Below are positions 40,372-53,800 of a DNA stretch of 64,000 nt, piece by piece. Origin of the DNA: Glandiceps talaboti (Eukaryota; Hemichordata; Enteropneusta; Spengelidae); contig NC_135550.1 of NCBI RefSeq assembly GCF_964340395.1, positions 23,507,676 to 23,571,675 on the forward strand, in the 5' to 3' direction. Position 1 is the first letter of the stretch; every line of letters starts with the position of its first letter. The position numbers and the translations under genes were made by a program. The notes beneath the pieces are model-generated. The model did not search any database, was not told the DNA's origin, and worked only from the letters and a program-made list of their open reading frames with translations.

Positions 40372-41932
40372 GGGACCGGACAGAATTTACGGCAGGGGGG
40401 GGCCTGGGGAGAAATTATCTCTGACTTGTTTTTTTTCCTGGCCCCCCCATCCACTGTGACCAAAATTTCACAGCCCCCCCCTTTCAAAAGTATAAAAATT
40501 TCCTGGCCCCCCCCCCAAAAAAAAAAGAAAAGAAAAGAAAAAAGTGCACAATATCCTGCCCCCTACAATAACTAAAAAGAGTACAATTTCAATTTTTTTG
40601 TTACTGTAGCACAACTGTAATATTTCTTTTGGTACTACTATTATGTTACTATTTCAGCCCAAACAACTTAGTAGTTGTAGAGGAAGTTTTTTAGAAAACA
40701 AAACAAAATAAAACATTTTGACCATACATGTAATCATACACATGTGGTATAATCTTGTGTATTTCCCAACTAGACACCATAAGTAGTCATCACTTAATAC
40801 CAAGGCATTTGATGTGATGGTTTTAACTGTCATTCACTGATACATACACAGAAACACAGACAGAGTTAAACACACATTCACATGCGTGATTTGTGAAAGA
40901 CTGTAGTGGGGACATTTGTGGGGAGTATCTAAGACCATCACATCACCTACATAGTGTATTCAAATATCTATTTACACTCATAACACAATAACTATCTAAT
41001 GTCAGACATTTGTGATGTCATGAAGTGCTAACAAACTAAGGATTTTATGCAGCTTTCACTTTCCTACACCAAATGCATTACCAATACACCTGTAAATGTA
41101 AGACATTTGTGACTTCATGTCACTGATGAAAAAACACTTAACACCACGCAGACATCTAAATGCTTTACAATATTTAGTACAGATAGATGCATTTGATGAT
41201 GCTGAGGAGGGAAATAGTTTAATTTCACTGGTTTTAGATAGAAAGAAAGACAAGTCTTGCCTCATATCTTCAGACTCTAGTGAGTCTGAGAGTGAAACTC
41301 AAGAATAGTGTCAAGGAAAGAAATAAAACACCTATCTAAATTAATCTGGCCAGACGTTTTTGTATTTACATTTTTCACCAAAAGGTCACTTTTTAAACAC
41401 ATAAATTACAGGTCCTATGCTAGTATATTACCATATATATATATTAGGACCTGTAATGTATCCTTGATGGTAATTACACACTGAACCTGTTTCCACAGTG
41501 CTAAAATGTATGTATGTATGTATGTATGTATGTATGTATGTATGTATGTATGTATGTATGTATGTATGTATACATATGTGTGTGTGTGTGTGTGAACAAC
41601 TTGGAGTATATAAGAGTAATTAAGGGTGTATCAAATTAATCTTGAGTAGTGTTTTTATGCTTCACTAAATAGGTACATACAAACGTACACACTTCCATTT
41701 TAATACATAAATGAAAGTGTAGACATTCAATATTAAAGGCGATATCAAGTGCTATCTCATGCAATGCTAAATTTTCTAACATATTAATTTTTTTCAATGA
41801 CAAAATATTTCGCGGCCCCCCCTTTCAAACCATGAGAATTTTCATGGCCCCCCCTTCAAGCCTCCCATTTTTTTCATGGCCCCCCCAATTTCTCCCCAGG
41901 CCCCCCCTCTGCCGTAAATTCTGTCCGGTCCC
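40372..41932. mobile_element. Non-autonomous DNA transposon inserted in the satellite (PIF/Harbinger-like, TTA duplication)
   Basis: A 1,561-bp element with matching inverted ends: GGGACCGGACAGAATTTACG on the left (40372 on) and its reverse complement on the right, ending at 41932. The match continues through a C/G run to GGGGAGAAATT, about 45 bp. It interrupts a 42-bp satellite unit exactly, with TTA at 40369-40371 and 41933-41935. A 3-bp TTA/TWA duplication is typical of PIF/Harbinger (family knowledge). Internal features include C-rich subterminal blocks, a 13-bp perfect inverted repeat (41405-41417 and 41445-41457) and a (TATG)n run. A 63-codon ORF (41117-41308) shows no transposase motif. 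Confidence 0.85.
41507..41594 (+). repeat. (TATG)n followed by (TG)n microsatellite
   Basis: A perfect tetranucleotide run of about 65 bp followed by a short TG run, inside the 1.56-kb transposon. Confidence 0.95.
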
Positions 41933-42055
41933 TTACCTACTGGCCCTAAATGAATCTGATCACACCTAAGTTTACTTACCTACTGGCCCTGAATGAATCT
42001 GATCACACCTAGTTTACCTACCTACTGGCCCTAAATGAATCACACCTAGTTTAAT
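41933..42055 (+). repeat. Continuation of the 42-bp satellite
   Basis: About three further 42-bp units, resuming in register after the transposon. The last unit has the same 6-bp deletion (ATGAATCACACC) seen near 40175, and the array then meets the LINE remnant. Confidence 0.95.
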
Positions 42056-43132
42056 CCGTCATGGTTTAAATTGTATTCATGTATGCGGACGGTTCCGAAC
42101 TGTATCTCACGTGTGAGGGTGACCGGGTTCCGACTTCAGTGATTGAGTCATGCACTAGTGAAGTTAGACAGTGGATGCGTGATAATATGCTCTGTCTTAA
42201 CGACGGTAAAACAGAAATTGTGCATTTTTCTTCTAAATTTGGTGGTGCAAGTCCGGTACCCCGGTGTGAGATACGGATTGGCGATGTCGATATACAGCCA
42301 TTTAAAAAATGTACAAAATGTAATGTTGTTCGCAATCTTGGTGTTTCCATGGATTCGGCGGCATAAGCTTATGTCTGATCATGTTATTAATATTTGTAAA
42401 GCTGCCTCTCCTGCTCTGTGGAAAATTTGCAAAATTCGCAATCTTCTTGATAAAAGTTGTACTGAAAAACTAGTTCATGCTTTTATTACACAACGTTTAG
42501 ATTATTGCAACATTTTACTATATGGTCTTCCACTTCAACAAATTCGTAAGCTCCAAATTAATCAGAATTCAGCAGCAAGACTTGTCATTAGAAAGAAAAA
42601 AGTTGAGCATATTACCCCAGTTCTTCATTCATTACACTGGCTACCTATTCAGAAGCGCATTGAATTCAAAGTACTCTGTATTGTTTTTAAAGTTCTATGG
42701 GTGTGGGCCTTCATATCTAGGCGATTTATTAATGATTAGATCCACCCGTCGTTCCCTTCGGTCGCAATCCGGTGGCGTAGTGAATTTGCATCAACCGATA
42801 GGGAACACTGCATACCGTGGTGATCGGGCCTTTCTCTATTTGCGGCCCACGCCTTTGGAATGCCCTGCCATCATGTCTTCGTTCTTCTCATACTTTGAAC
42901 AGTTTTAAATCTGCCTTGAAATGTCATCTTTTTAGATCTCATTTTAAACTTTTTTTTACATGTCAGTCTTTTAATTGTCATTCCGTGTCTTTGTATTTTT
43001 ATCCTGTTTCATATCATGTTTATACTTGTGTATATGTACCTTTTAAAATAATTTTATACTTTTGTTCAGCGCATTGAGATTGTTTTAATGTAACGCGCTC
43101 TATAAGAAATGTAAGAAATAATATTATTATTA
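42056..43132 (+). mobile_element. 5'-truncated, frameshifted CR1/L2-type LINE remnant
   Basis: Overlapping frames 42079-42366, 42143-42739, 42522-42908 and 42817-43077 give a broken reverse transcriptase C-terminus. It begins at the catalytic box, here YADG instead of YADD, followed by WMRDNMLCLNDGKTEIVHF, VRNLGVSMDS, a HAFITQRLDYCNILLYGLP block, HITPVLHSLHWLPIQKRIEF and GPRLWNALPSCLR...FKSALKCHLF. At least two frameshifts separate the pieces. The 3' end is a GCGCATTGAGA motif and a short ATTATT tail, as in CR1/L2/Rex elements. It is non-functional. Confidence 0.9.
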
Positions 43133-44188
43133 CGACGATGCTGTAACTTGCAGACTTTGTTCACTGATTCGAATCCGATAACGCCTTCGAAAATGAATCC
43201 GAAAATACTAGTACTCAAATCCGAAAACTAACCAAACAACACCATTCAGTTGAACGAGAAACATGGGTTGTAGGCCTAGGTCAACTCTGGGTGAACTATG
43301 TTGAACGAGCAGTACAGTTGATGCATTGAAGATAAATAACAGTTCGTGCTTTTCGTGAGTAGTGTATGTTCTGATTGTCTATCTGTAGTATTTGCTACTG
43401 ACTCTCCATGGTCATGGCCACAGGCATTTGTCTTCTTCGCGATCACAGAAACAAGTGTAATTTTACCCCTTTCGTATATAGTTGGTTATGTACGTCAATA
43501 TTAATGATATTATCGACATTTTATTGTATTCTGATAGAAATATTCTGAGACATAACTCGGGAAACAAATGCCTGTGGTCATGGCGTGTGGATGTTGTTTA
43601 CGATTGCACTGCTCAGATCATGCAAGTACGTACAAAGTCGAAGGCCATTCCCTATTTATGCAAATTATTATATAACCATACAATGGGGTTATTTATCACG
43701 GATGGGATGATATTCTGCCCCAATGGTTACATCATATATTCAGTGTATTAAAGTATATTATGTAAGTATATTCGCTTTCGTGGGATGGGGATAGTTTCTT
43801 GTCCGTAGAAAAAAAAAACGATGTTTGTTTACATAACGTATTTGTAATGCAAATGCCAAGGTATGATTGCTCCATGCATACTTCCATGCTCCATGGAATG
43901 TTTTATACCGTAATAACATCTGCTGTCACATCTTGTACTGTTTGATATTCTTTTTGTATCTCAGACCCTAACCGCAACTCTAACCATGTTATAAGCGTAA
44001 GTCTCACCGTTACATGTAATGTATTATTGTATATGCCAACGTAATGCTGTATTTATAGTAATACCATGCTCTGTCCGATTTCACGTCCATATTGTATTTA
44101 AGATGTAGACTCTATGTAAGTAACACACAATATTAAATATGACCGTGTGTAACTTTAGGATACATGTATGGATGTAAAAAATTGAAAC
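43133..44188. other. Upstream region of the nuclear receptor gene
   Basis: No gene. A short inverted repeat (CATGGCCACAGGCATTTGT at 43413-43431, with a one-mismatch inverted copy at 43564-43582) delimits a 170-bp segment. The promoter of the receptor gene presumably lies here, but I see no clear TATA box or initiator. An in-frame TGA (44183-44185) lies directly upstream of the receptor ATG. Confidence 0.5.
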
Positions 44189-44883
44189 ATGGCATCAGAA
44201 GGAGAGGAATCCATAACAAGTACAACAAGTACAACAGAAGAGTGTGTGGTATGCAGTGATAAATCTGCTGGCAGATACTTCGGAGCGTTGGTCTGTGAAG
44301 CATGCAAGGTGAGGAAATCACATTGGCTTGGATAAAGAAGGGGGCCCGGCCTTGACAAAAAATATATATAACGAGAAGCAACGTACAATGCAGCAGATAA
44401 TACAAAACATTATATATCAGAAATTGCATGCCATTAACTTCAGCACACTGCTGTACAGTCTTGCCTGGATGTTCATGCAGTGTTCATTATTACATATGTG
44501 TAATGTTCGGTGAATGTTTTTTAGAAGAACTAGACATTTACTGAAACTGAACAATATAAAATTATATATGCGTAATACTGCATGATAATATGCTTATATG
44601 TAATTCAGTTGACAAAAAAAAGACAAGATTACTATGTTGTTGTATGTTTAATTAACACTCAAAGGCAGGTAAACTATTGTTCACAAATATATAAATTTTA
44701 CTAATAGTGATCTTTTTCATGTGTTACTTGCCCTACAGAGTTTTTTTATACGGAGTACGAGGAAAGGAGAACCCGATTTCTACTGCTTTCATTCGCAGAA
44801 TTGTAAAATTACACCACTGACAAGACTTTTATGTCAGTATTGTCGTTATCAAAAATGCCTCACTGCAGGAATGTCAAGAAAAG
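44189..44883 (+). CDS. 2DBD-NR exons 1-2: first DNA-binding domain
   Basis: Exon 1 (44189-44308) encodes zinc finger 1, [21 protein letters not shown] (C-x2-C-x13-C-x2-C). Exon 2 (44739-44883) encodes [16 protein letters not shown] and zinc finger 2 with C-x5-C-x9-C-x2-C (CFHSQNC...CQYC), then [14 protein letters not shown]. The intron falls in phase 0 directly after CEACK, inside the P-box. The glycine/serine change in the recognition helix start (CEACKS against CEGCKG) suggests altered or reduced DNA specificity of this domain. Confidence 0.93.
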
Positions 44884-47800
44884 GTAACCTGAAATTATAA
44901 ATTATGCTATTGTTTGTATGATCAAAGTAAATAGAATTTAAGGTAAAGATCAGTAAACCTATCTGCTGTCATTGCTTTTGATGTTGTTTGATACAGGCCC
45001 ATTACATACTGTAAATTCATTTGTTGTCAAACTGCTTTAATGTGTTCATATTATTCTCTTGAGGTATGGCTACCAAGCCTATCATACAGCCGATTGCTGA
45101 AGTTTACATAGACCACAAAATTGGCTATAGCATGCTTAGTCCCAACTGCATCTTGTGGTAGTATGCATAGTACTGCCTCCTTGGGGTAGAGGACCATGAA
45201 GTATGGTGAAATGACTTGTTTGTATTCTGAGTGTGGCAGTTCTTGACACCCTTGAATACCTCTTTACTTGACAAATTCTGAATTATCGGCATTCACCACA
45301 GATTCAGGGACTGGTGTCTTCAAGGGCCTATATGTATCTTTACCAGACTCTTAAACACTCTGGAATTAGCACCAACTGTTTATTCCCTTTCGACAAAACT
45401 CACGATGTGATTTCTCTACACATATTGAAGGATACTGGTTTTTGCTTCCTGACACATTGCTTTAACCATTACCTGTCAAAATAAAAAGATTATAATATAA
45501 TGAGGTTTTATTAACAACTCTTAACCTCTTATGAGAGAGTTTCAGTGACAGCTAGATTGGTCAAAAATCATTGCAAACACAGTGTATCGAATAGACATTT
45601 CACACTCACCTTTGTTATTTCTGATTGCCATGCCATAAAATATTTGCAGTGTATCTGTCAGCTGTCATTTCAGCCTTCCACGTCCTGTCAAAATCTTTCC
45701 ATTATTCCAATTTCTGTCCGGGAATTTTATTTCATCTGAATCAAAGTGTGGCTTATTTTGTGCTTTACAAAAACTAAGTGTCCAGGGTACTACAGGCATG
45801 GTTGTCAAGTCAATACCGTGTAAATCAAATCATCAACCTTTCACCTTTCATTCCTTCATTTGTCAGTTCTGTGCCGAACGTTTGCATTTAGACATACTAG
45901 TAGTGCACTGGCAGTGGCAGTGCAGTATAACAAACTATTTTAGACAATTTTGATTAACAAGATTTTAAGAAGCGAAAATCGTCAGGTTACTTCAGTATAG
46001 CATGTGGTTGAACTGTCAAAAATTTGCATAAAGTTGCACTAAGATGAGTGGGCAAAAGCTAATGATATGCTTATAGAGGAATTAACTTTATCAATACTTG
46101 AATATGTGTTTGGAGGGTAAATTGCAACAATTGAGCTGCCATCGGAGTCGTTTGCCTAAGCAGATGATGACATGTTGTTACTTGTATATCACATGAATAC
46201 AACTGTACATGAACATGTAATCCAAAGTTGCAGACAACGAATGGCTTTTGGAAATTCTCTCGGAACATAATGCAACATGTTGAAATCCATCAGATAGAAG
46301 TTTTAACGATATTTTCAAAATCATAGGAGGAAAATTATGGCAAAATCTGACACAAGTCTGGAAGTCAAAACTCAGACTGACTGTTCGACTGAAACTACGA
46401 TACAAATTTTAAACTGATTTTACTGATTCTGTCAAAAACTGAGATGAACAATAAAAAAGACCTTATCTTGTAAGACCTACTGGCAAATGAAATGGACATA
46501 TTCAAAGTCACTGCATCCTCAACAACATTACCGCACAGTATGTATTCAACAACCAATCTCGCCTCCTTGAGATGCACTGTACATACCAAATTCTCAACTT
46601 TTTGGATGCCATCGGGAAAATTTTCAGCAACAGTTGAAGTGTACAGAATGACATGTTTGTTTTCAATCTGTTGTCAGGTCGTGTTCCTGCCAACAAACAA
46701 AGTACAGGGAAAGAGATGCCATGCAAAGTTTGCAATGATACGTCATCTGGAATTCACTTTGGTGTTTATACATGCGAAGGATGCAAGGTAAGTAGGCTCA
46801 TTACACTGGAGGGGGTTTTGTGTTCAACTGTAATTCTCAGTAGGGCACAAGATGGGTTGACCATAGGAGGCTGTCCAAAAATCAAGGAGTCCAGCAAATA
46901 TATTAATGTGCTTGTGCATACAAGTGAAAGTATACAATGATTCTATACCTGAACTCAGGATATTCATTACAATGCTGTGCACAAAATGATATTGGAGAAT
47001 CAATGGGTACTATCAAACCAGAAAGACTATGTAGTGTTTCTTAGCACAACTGAACTGACAGGTTCAGTAGTGCTATAGGCATGGCAAAGTGTCTGTTTGT
47101 TTGTCTGTCTGTGTGGATGTGGATGTGTGTGCGTGTGCATGTGCGTGTGCGTGTGTGTAAACAACTTAAAGTAAAAAATGCCAGACTGAATGTCATGATA
47201 TTTAGTGGGTGTATTACCTTAGATGTCTAGTTGGGAAATTGTTCAAATCAAAATGATCTTACCACCAGTTTGTGATTTGGGTAAAAAATGTGATGTTTGG
47301 TTAAAAAAACTCACCCCCCTCTCCCATATAGTAGCATGGAGCAGCATGTGGGTAAACATTTTAAAAATCTGTACAGTTGTACTACAACGGCATTGGTGCT
47401 ATTTTAATGTCTCACACAACATTTGTTGTTCTTATCACACCAACAAAAATGCACTGATAAGCAATACACACCTGAAATGTTACATTTTAACAAACTTTAA
47501 ACACAAATAAACAGTTTTTTCATCCTCACTATCAGTGTATTTTGTTTTTTATGTTATTTGTAACAAAAAGATTTCTGTGAGAACCATCATGCTGCCTAAT
47601 TGAAACTCTATAGTCACTCTGGTTTGGTAGTACATTAATTACTTCAATAGGTTCTCATGCACTACTCATATTGGTTTTGACTGCATGAATTGCAGCCATG
47701 TATTTGCTGTATGAATCTCGTGCTTTATTTATAGAATTGCACTCTGGGTAATCTACAGAGCGTTCTAAGGTCTATCTGTATGTTATGTGACATGACCTCT

Positions 47801-50800
47801 CTGTAGGTGTGGTGAGATTTGACCTTGACCTGTAACGTTAAGGTAAAATGCCTGATACCACACAAATTACAGTTGGTTACTTTGTTATTTAATATAACAA
47901 GGTATTTGAATACAGAACATTGGACATATGATAGGTGCCCATATCAGTTATGACTAAATTGTGACCATGTTTGTCTGAAAAGTATGTTATATAGTTTGTA
48001 GAGTAACTATAGGTCAGGACCTGTTATATACACACAGAGACTGGATTCAAGTGGTCATAGTTCATATAGTTGTTTTGTTTATATCAATCTCAAAAGAAAG
48101 ACAGTCTGGAGGGGGCTAAAGGTGTGGCCTACATCTGTTTTACATGTATTTTGTTTGTTACCAGTAACAAATGCATGTACACATGTCAGACACTATAGGG
48201 TACATATGCACATGACTATATTTGGTGACATTGACCAGTATACCACCAAATGGCTGTATTTGTAGTATTTCATAGAAATATTGTATATACACAGAGATTC
48301 CATTCAAGAGTCTACACCCATATATAGAATTTATTTTAAGACCTTATTTTGTGCATTTGTGCTATAACTGGCCCGGAGGTTTTTTTTAACTACAAAGACC
48401 ATATGTGTCTGTATGTATGTATGTATGTATGTATGTATGTATGTATGTATGTATGTATGTATGTATGTATATTTATAGGAATTAACGTTCATGTCAAACA
48501 TTGACCTTTGACATTGACATTCATCTTCAAGGTAAAACTGCATTTGGCTCAATATAACTAAGGATGTTTTGTACAAAGAGATACCTTATTCAAGTGTCTA
48601 CATAAATATCAGGGGTAAGCTTTCTGGTAGGACACTGATGAGTGACATTGTCCTTCATATTCAAGGTCAAAACTCATCTTTTGAACCTACACATAAAAGT
48701 AACATCCCCAAGTTTCACTGCAGTCGACCTAGCTTTTTTTTCTACCTGTACTTGCACATGTAAAGTTGTTTAGATGCACTTACATCTACATAAACGTACA
48801 CACAGATATCCCACCATCATGCCTTTAGCACTACTGAACAGTGGTGTTAAAAAGTAGTTATTGTCTGCTACTTGTTTGTTTTAGGGTTTCTTTAGGAGAA
48901 GTTTGAAAGATTATGCTACATATTATTGCCAATGTAAAAAGGACCAACCTTGTGAGATAACACCAACCACTCGAAATGTCTGTAGATATTGCAGGTTGGA
49001 TAAATGCATCACTGTAGGAATGTGTAGGGATGGTAAGTCATACATTTTACACATTTCTTTAAATCTAAGACTTTATTTTACGTGAAGAGCAACAAAAAGG
49101 AGTCACTCTTTACACTTTAATGGGAGTTGCATATTTCATGGTATTTCAACTCAGAACACAGTGTGTGTGGTGCTTTTGGCTCAGCACTTCATTGAGTTTT
49201 AAGAAAGTCAAGGAATATACTACATATGTACTATAGCAGTGTTTTCAGTGATAAAAGTGAATGTGGACATTTGAGATAACATCCACAGATTAGCTCTGTG
49301 TGCACAAAGTCACATAGTCAATCAATGTGAGTATAAAGCCAGCAAATGGACAGTTTGACCTGATGAACATGGTTATCTCGGTTTGACTTAGTACACACTG
49401 AGCTAATCTGTGGATAATTCTTCTTTACACCATGGCCATGACTTTAAAGGGTGTAACTGATTTGTTTTGAGACAAAGATATAGGGCTGCTTCTGTGAATA
49501 TGATATGATTCTACCTCATCGTATATGCAGTTGTTATGTATTGCTACATACTGTATTTTTGTACACAAACAGGTATCAAACTGGGAAGACATCAGAAGTC
49601 ATTTTGTGGAGACAAACCAATTCAGGAACTCTCAGAACAGACCCAGGATCAGTGGGTATGTACTGCTGGATCCTTTGGATCCTTGCATGTCAAGGTTATG
49701 CAAGCTGGTGGTAGTTGTGGTAGTACTAATACTAATGATGATCCAGAGCAAAACCAAAGCACAATAGTGCATTCTTTCTCTCAGGATATGTCTCTCAGAT
49801 CTATATCACAAGTAGAGATGGCGGCTAGTTGTAGTATGGATGGAGGAAACTCAAAGGACTCAACACCATCCATTGCAGGTGATAGACTTCAACTAAATGA
49901 CAAATTAACCATGGTGAATGAACCTGTCAAAGAAACAGCAACACTAGATAATGATACAAATAATATGGTGTCTGTACAAAGTCATGTTCAAAGTTTAGGA
50001 ACATACAAAAACACAGGTTCCGTGACTTGCCGTTTCAATGATTTTGAGAGAGATGCTGAAGCCGTAAGCCAAAGTACAAACAATTTTGGGAAGCGATTCA
50101 AGACATCTTCCACCACATCAAGTTTCAGGGATGTGCCACCATGTATGCAACAGCAGGGAAATGACCATCAACCAAGCAAACCAATTTTAAGTACCATTGC
50201 AGATGAAATTGATCGTATTACTAAGGCAACGCTTTTGGGACAAGAAAGTGTAGTGCCAAATTACCACAAAGAAAATCCAACCATTGGCAGTCCTCAAAAC
50301 GAGTTTGTTGGCAAGAAAACAATGGAATACAGAGAAGTGCAATGTGCTGGAGAAGACATAGAAGAAGAAACTACCAGTAAAGACATTGTAACTACATTCC
50401 AACAAGAACAATTCATGTTTGAAGTAGCAGGGGCCTATGATAGACTAGCATCTATTTTCCTTGAGTTAGCTGATTCACCAGCTCAAAGGAATTCAATTGA
50501 AAAGGTTAGATCTCTTTACTGTTCTTTCAGTAGTCCCCTGAAGAGGGACTTTTACAATGGGGTCCGTCTGGCCATACATCTGTCCATAATGCATAATTTC
50601 TCTGATATGCAATATTCATATTTTTCAAACATAAAAACACAAATGTTGCATATCAGAAGGGACATATCTATGTCACTTTGTTTCGCGATATAATAGCATG
50701 CAAATTTGACCGAATGGTGGCCATAGTTGTAGTTAAAAATCAATATTTACTGCATAACTCAAACTGTAATACATAAAGACTCTATTCCAGTATCTACCCC

Positions 50801-53800
50801 CATTTTATTTGGTGTAAGCTTTCTGTTAAGGCCTTGACCTTTGACATTGACCTAGACCTTCAGGGTCAATTATCAAAATCAAGCCATTTCTTGCATATCA
50901 CAGACACTTTGTAGTATTACATGTTGCCAATTTCTTTTAAGTCATGTTTACAGGTAATAGAGAAGAAGAGAAATATATATACCAGTTACTGCTCATATAA
51001 GTTTTTACTGAATGGCGGCCACATTTGTTGTAAAAAACCTGATTTACTGCATAACTTAAAACAAACTGTACTAAACAGGGACATCATTCAAGTGTCTACC
51101 CCTATTATATATGGAGCAAGCTTAAGACCTTTAACTTTGACCTTGACCTTCCGGATTGATTATCAAAATCAAGCCATTTCTTGTATATTGCAGATACTTG
51201 ATGGTATTTAAGTGTGGCCACATTGAATATTTTATGTGATATTGGACACATGTAATAAAGAGCAATGAAAATGTATACATGCATTAATTTTGGTGCTCAC
51301 ATAACTTTCTTAACTGGAATGGCAATACTTGTTGTAAAAATCACTCTTTACTGTGTAACTCACAAAATGTAATACATACAATTACATAGTGTCTACTCTG
51401 ATGTGATTAGGGGCATGATTGTTTCCTATTACCTTGACCTTCAGTCACCAAAATCAAGCCTTTCTTGCATATTTTGCTGTTTGTACACTTGGTGAAATTT
51501 AGAAATGATCAATTTCTATCAAATTTTGTCCAAACGTACATGACACAGAACAATGGACATACACACATTGTCACATGCATGCTTATGTTACTTCTTTCTG
51601 AATAGTGGCAGTCATATTCAGTGCAAAAATCCACAACTTGTACAATATTTCAAGAACAGACACTTAATTCAAGTATTTATCAAGTGTATTTATCTGTTAG
51701 TATCATTATATGTGACCCTGACATTTGCCTTTAAAATCAATATTATATGTTGTCACACAGAAGTAAAGTCTTTGAGGGAATATGTCTTCTACGAAGACTT
51801 GTTCAGTACTTCCACTGCTCTAGTCAAGATTACAAGAATAAACAAAAGGCTACCAATCTTATTCAAGTATTATTCTAATATTTTATCACAAATTCGTTTA
51901 TTACTACTTTGTGACATTTGGCCAAGGTGTTTCACTCTTGAGAATACAGTTCATAGTAACTTTAGCATTGCCTGTGGAAACAAACAAATAACAGTGTCAA
52001 TTGCAAAGGTTACAGCAGTGATCAACCAACCAAGAATGAATGATGTCTCACAATCAAAGTCTCCACAATGTTATTTGCATACCTTAATTCCTTGCTACAG
52101 CCTCATTTTTTCTATGTTGACCTCTTCAACAAATGATATAGTCCATAGATATTTTATATTCCTTCCATCATTTTTTGCTTCCAGATAAAAATGAATCCTG
52201 GTAAATTAACTATTGCTGAATGGGCACTACAGAAAGAACGAACTGTTCAACATATAATGGCCATCATCAACTTTGCCAAAAAGATACCAGGTAAGATGGA
52301 AACAACACAACCATAGCAACAGTCAAATAATTGTGTATATTGCAAAATTGACAACAGGGCTTGGTAGGCAAGTAAATAAACATTCAAAAAAATGTATATG
52401 CCCAGCAACATGACCATGCCCATAGAATTACAACAAGGATGGCCATGCAAGTAGATAAACATTTATAAAATGACCACACATACACTTAGCAACAAGACAG
52501 CCACAGCAACAGTGAAATGATGTTGTATATTGCATAGATAGACACAAATATGAAATTTTGAATATTGACACATATATACATAATTAGCAACTATGACCAC
52601 AGCAACAACCACCAATCAAACCTATTGAAATGATATCATCAAGGATTACCCAATTCTTTCTATTTGTGCTATAATGCCATTGGTGCTATTTTTTTCTTCT
52701 TGTTTCTAACTATCAATCAAACTGAAAAAAAACACTAAACATTTGAAAATTAACAGAGTAGGACAGTATGGTTTCTCAAATATAGATTTTGTAAGAAATA
52801 TGTAGAAAGGCAAAACAGTGAATAACTATGAACAGAAGTGTTAAAAAGAGACAGAATAGCAATACGCTTACAATTACATGCAGACAGTTTCAGAAACAAG
52901 CAAACAGAAGAGAACTTTGTGAGAAATATCTTTTTAACATGCATTTTTTTTATATTATTCAATAAAATCTGTGACTGGTCTTTTTTACTTCTGCGTAGCA
53001 AATACCACTAGTATGCACACACAACTGTGCAAGTAATCTGTGGCACACATACAATAATACCAACAATAGCACTCCTCATAACAGTGATGTTATTACTCCC
53101 TGCAAAAGAAACCAAACATCATAGATACACAAAGGTACATTTAAAATTAGGATATTCCTAGACGTGTTGGAATGAGAAACTGCAACATTCTAAATTCAAA
53201 CTTTATCATTACTACTTGTTAGTGAAAACTGCATTTGTAATTTAAAAAAAATTAACTTCTTACTTAATACATGCTTTTATTATTATATGTATTGAATTGT
53301 ACATTTCAGGCTTTTCAAAGCTGCATGTAGACGACAGGACGATTTTGCTGAAAATGGGTGTATTTCCAAGTATTTTGGTGCGTCTAACACGCAATTATGA
53401 GGATGAATACAATTGGTTTACAAATACTTGGTTAACGGCCACCTATCTCAAGCCTTTGGTGTGTGGCATGATGGAGTCAATACCAAGGTTTAGTGAACGA
53501 TTTCGCCACGTCAGCCTTGATAGAATTGAAATAGCTTTATTTATGTGCATGTTGATAGTGAACCCAGGTGAGAGAATCGTATGCACTGTACAGAAGATAT
53601 GGTAGATTTTATAACCTGCATCTTAAAACCACCTTACTACCATGTTGCAATCAGATTTTTCATGTGAAACTTCTCAGACTTGTCAACATTTCAATATGTA
53701 TAGAAAGACATTATAGCAGATCAGTGAAACGTACATGTATTTGATGATAGAGGATTTCTACAAATGTGCACATTTTAGATTTGATTCTCTTTGCCAAGCA

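Noticed and set aside
41117-41308. 63-codon ORF inside the Harbinger-like element as a transposase
   Set aside because: No DDE, helix-turn-helix or Myb-like signature; the C-terminus is a Ser/Glu low-complexity tail.
37153-42055. CRISPR-like array (regular 42-bp periodicity)
   Set aside because: There are no unique spacers; the whole 42 bp repeats. It is a eukaryotic satellite in a genome with introns.
51553-52188. 211-codon ORF in receptor intron 5
   Set aside because: Composition is AT-driven, with no recognisable domain, and it overlaps the polypyrimidine and acceptor region of exon 6.
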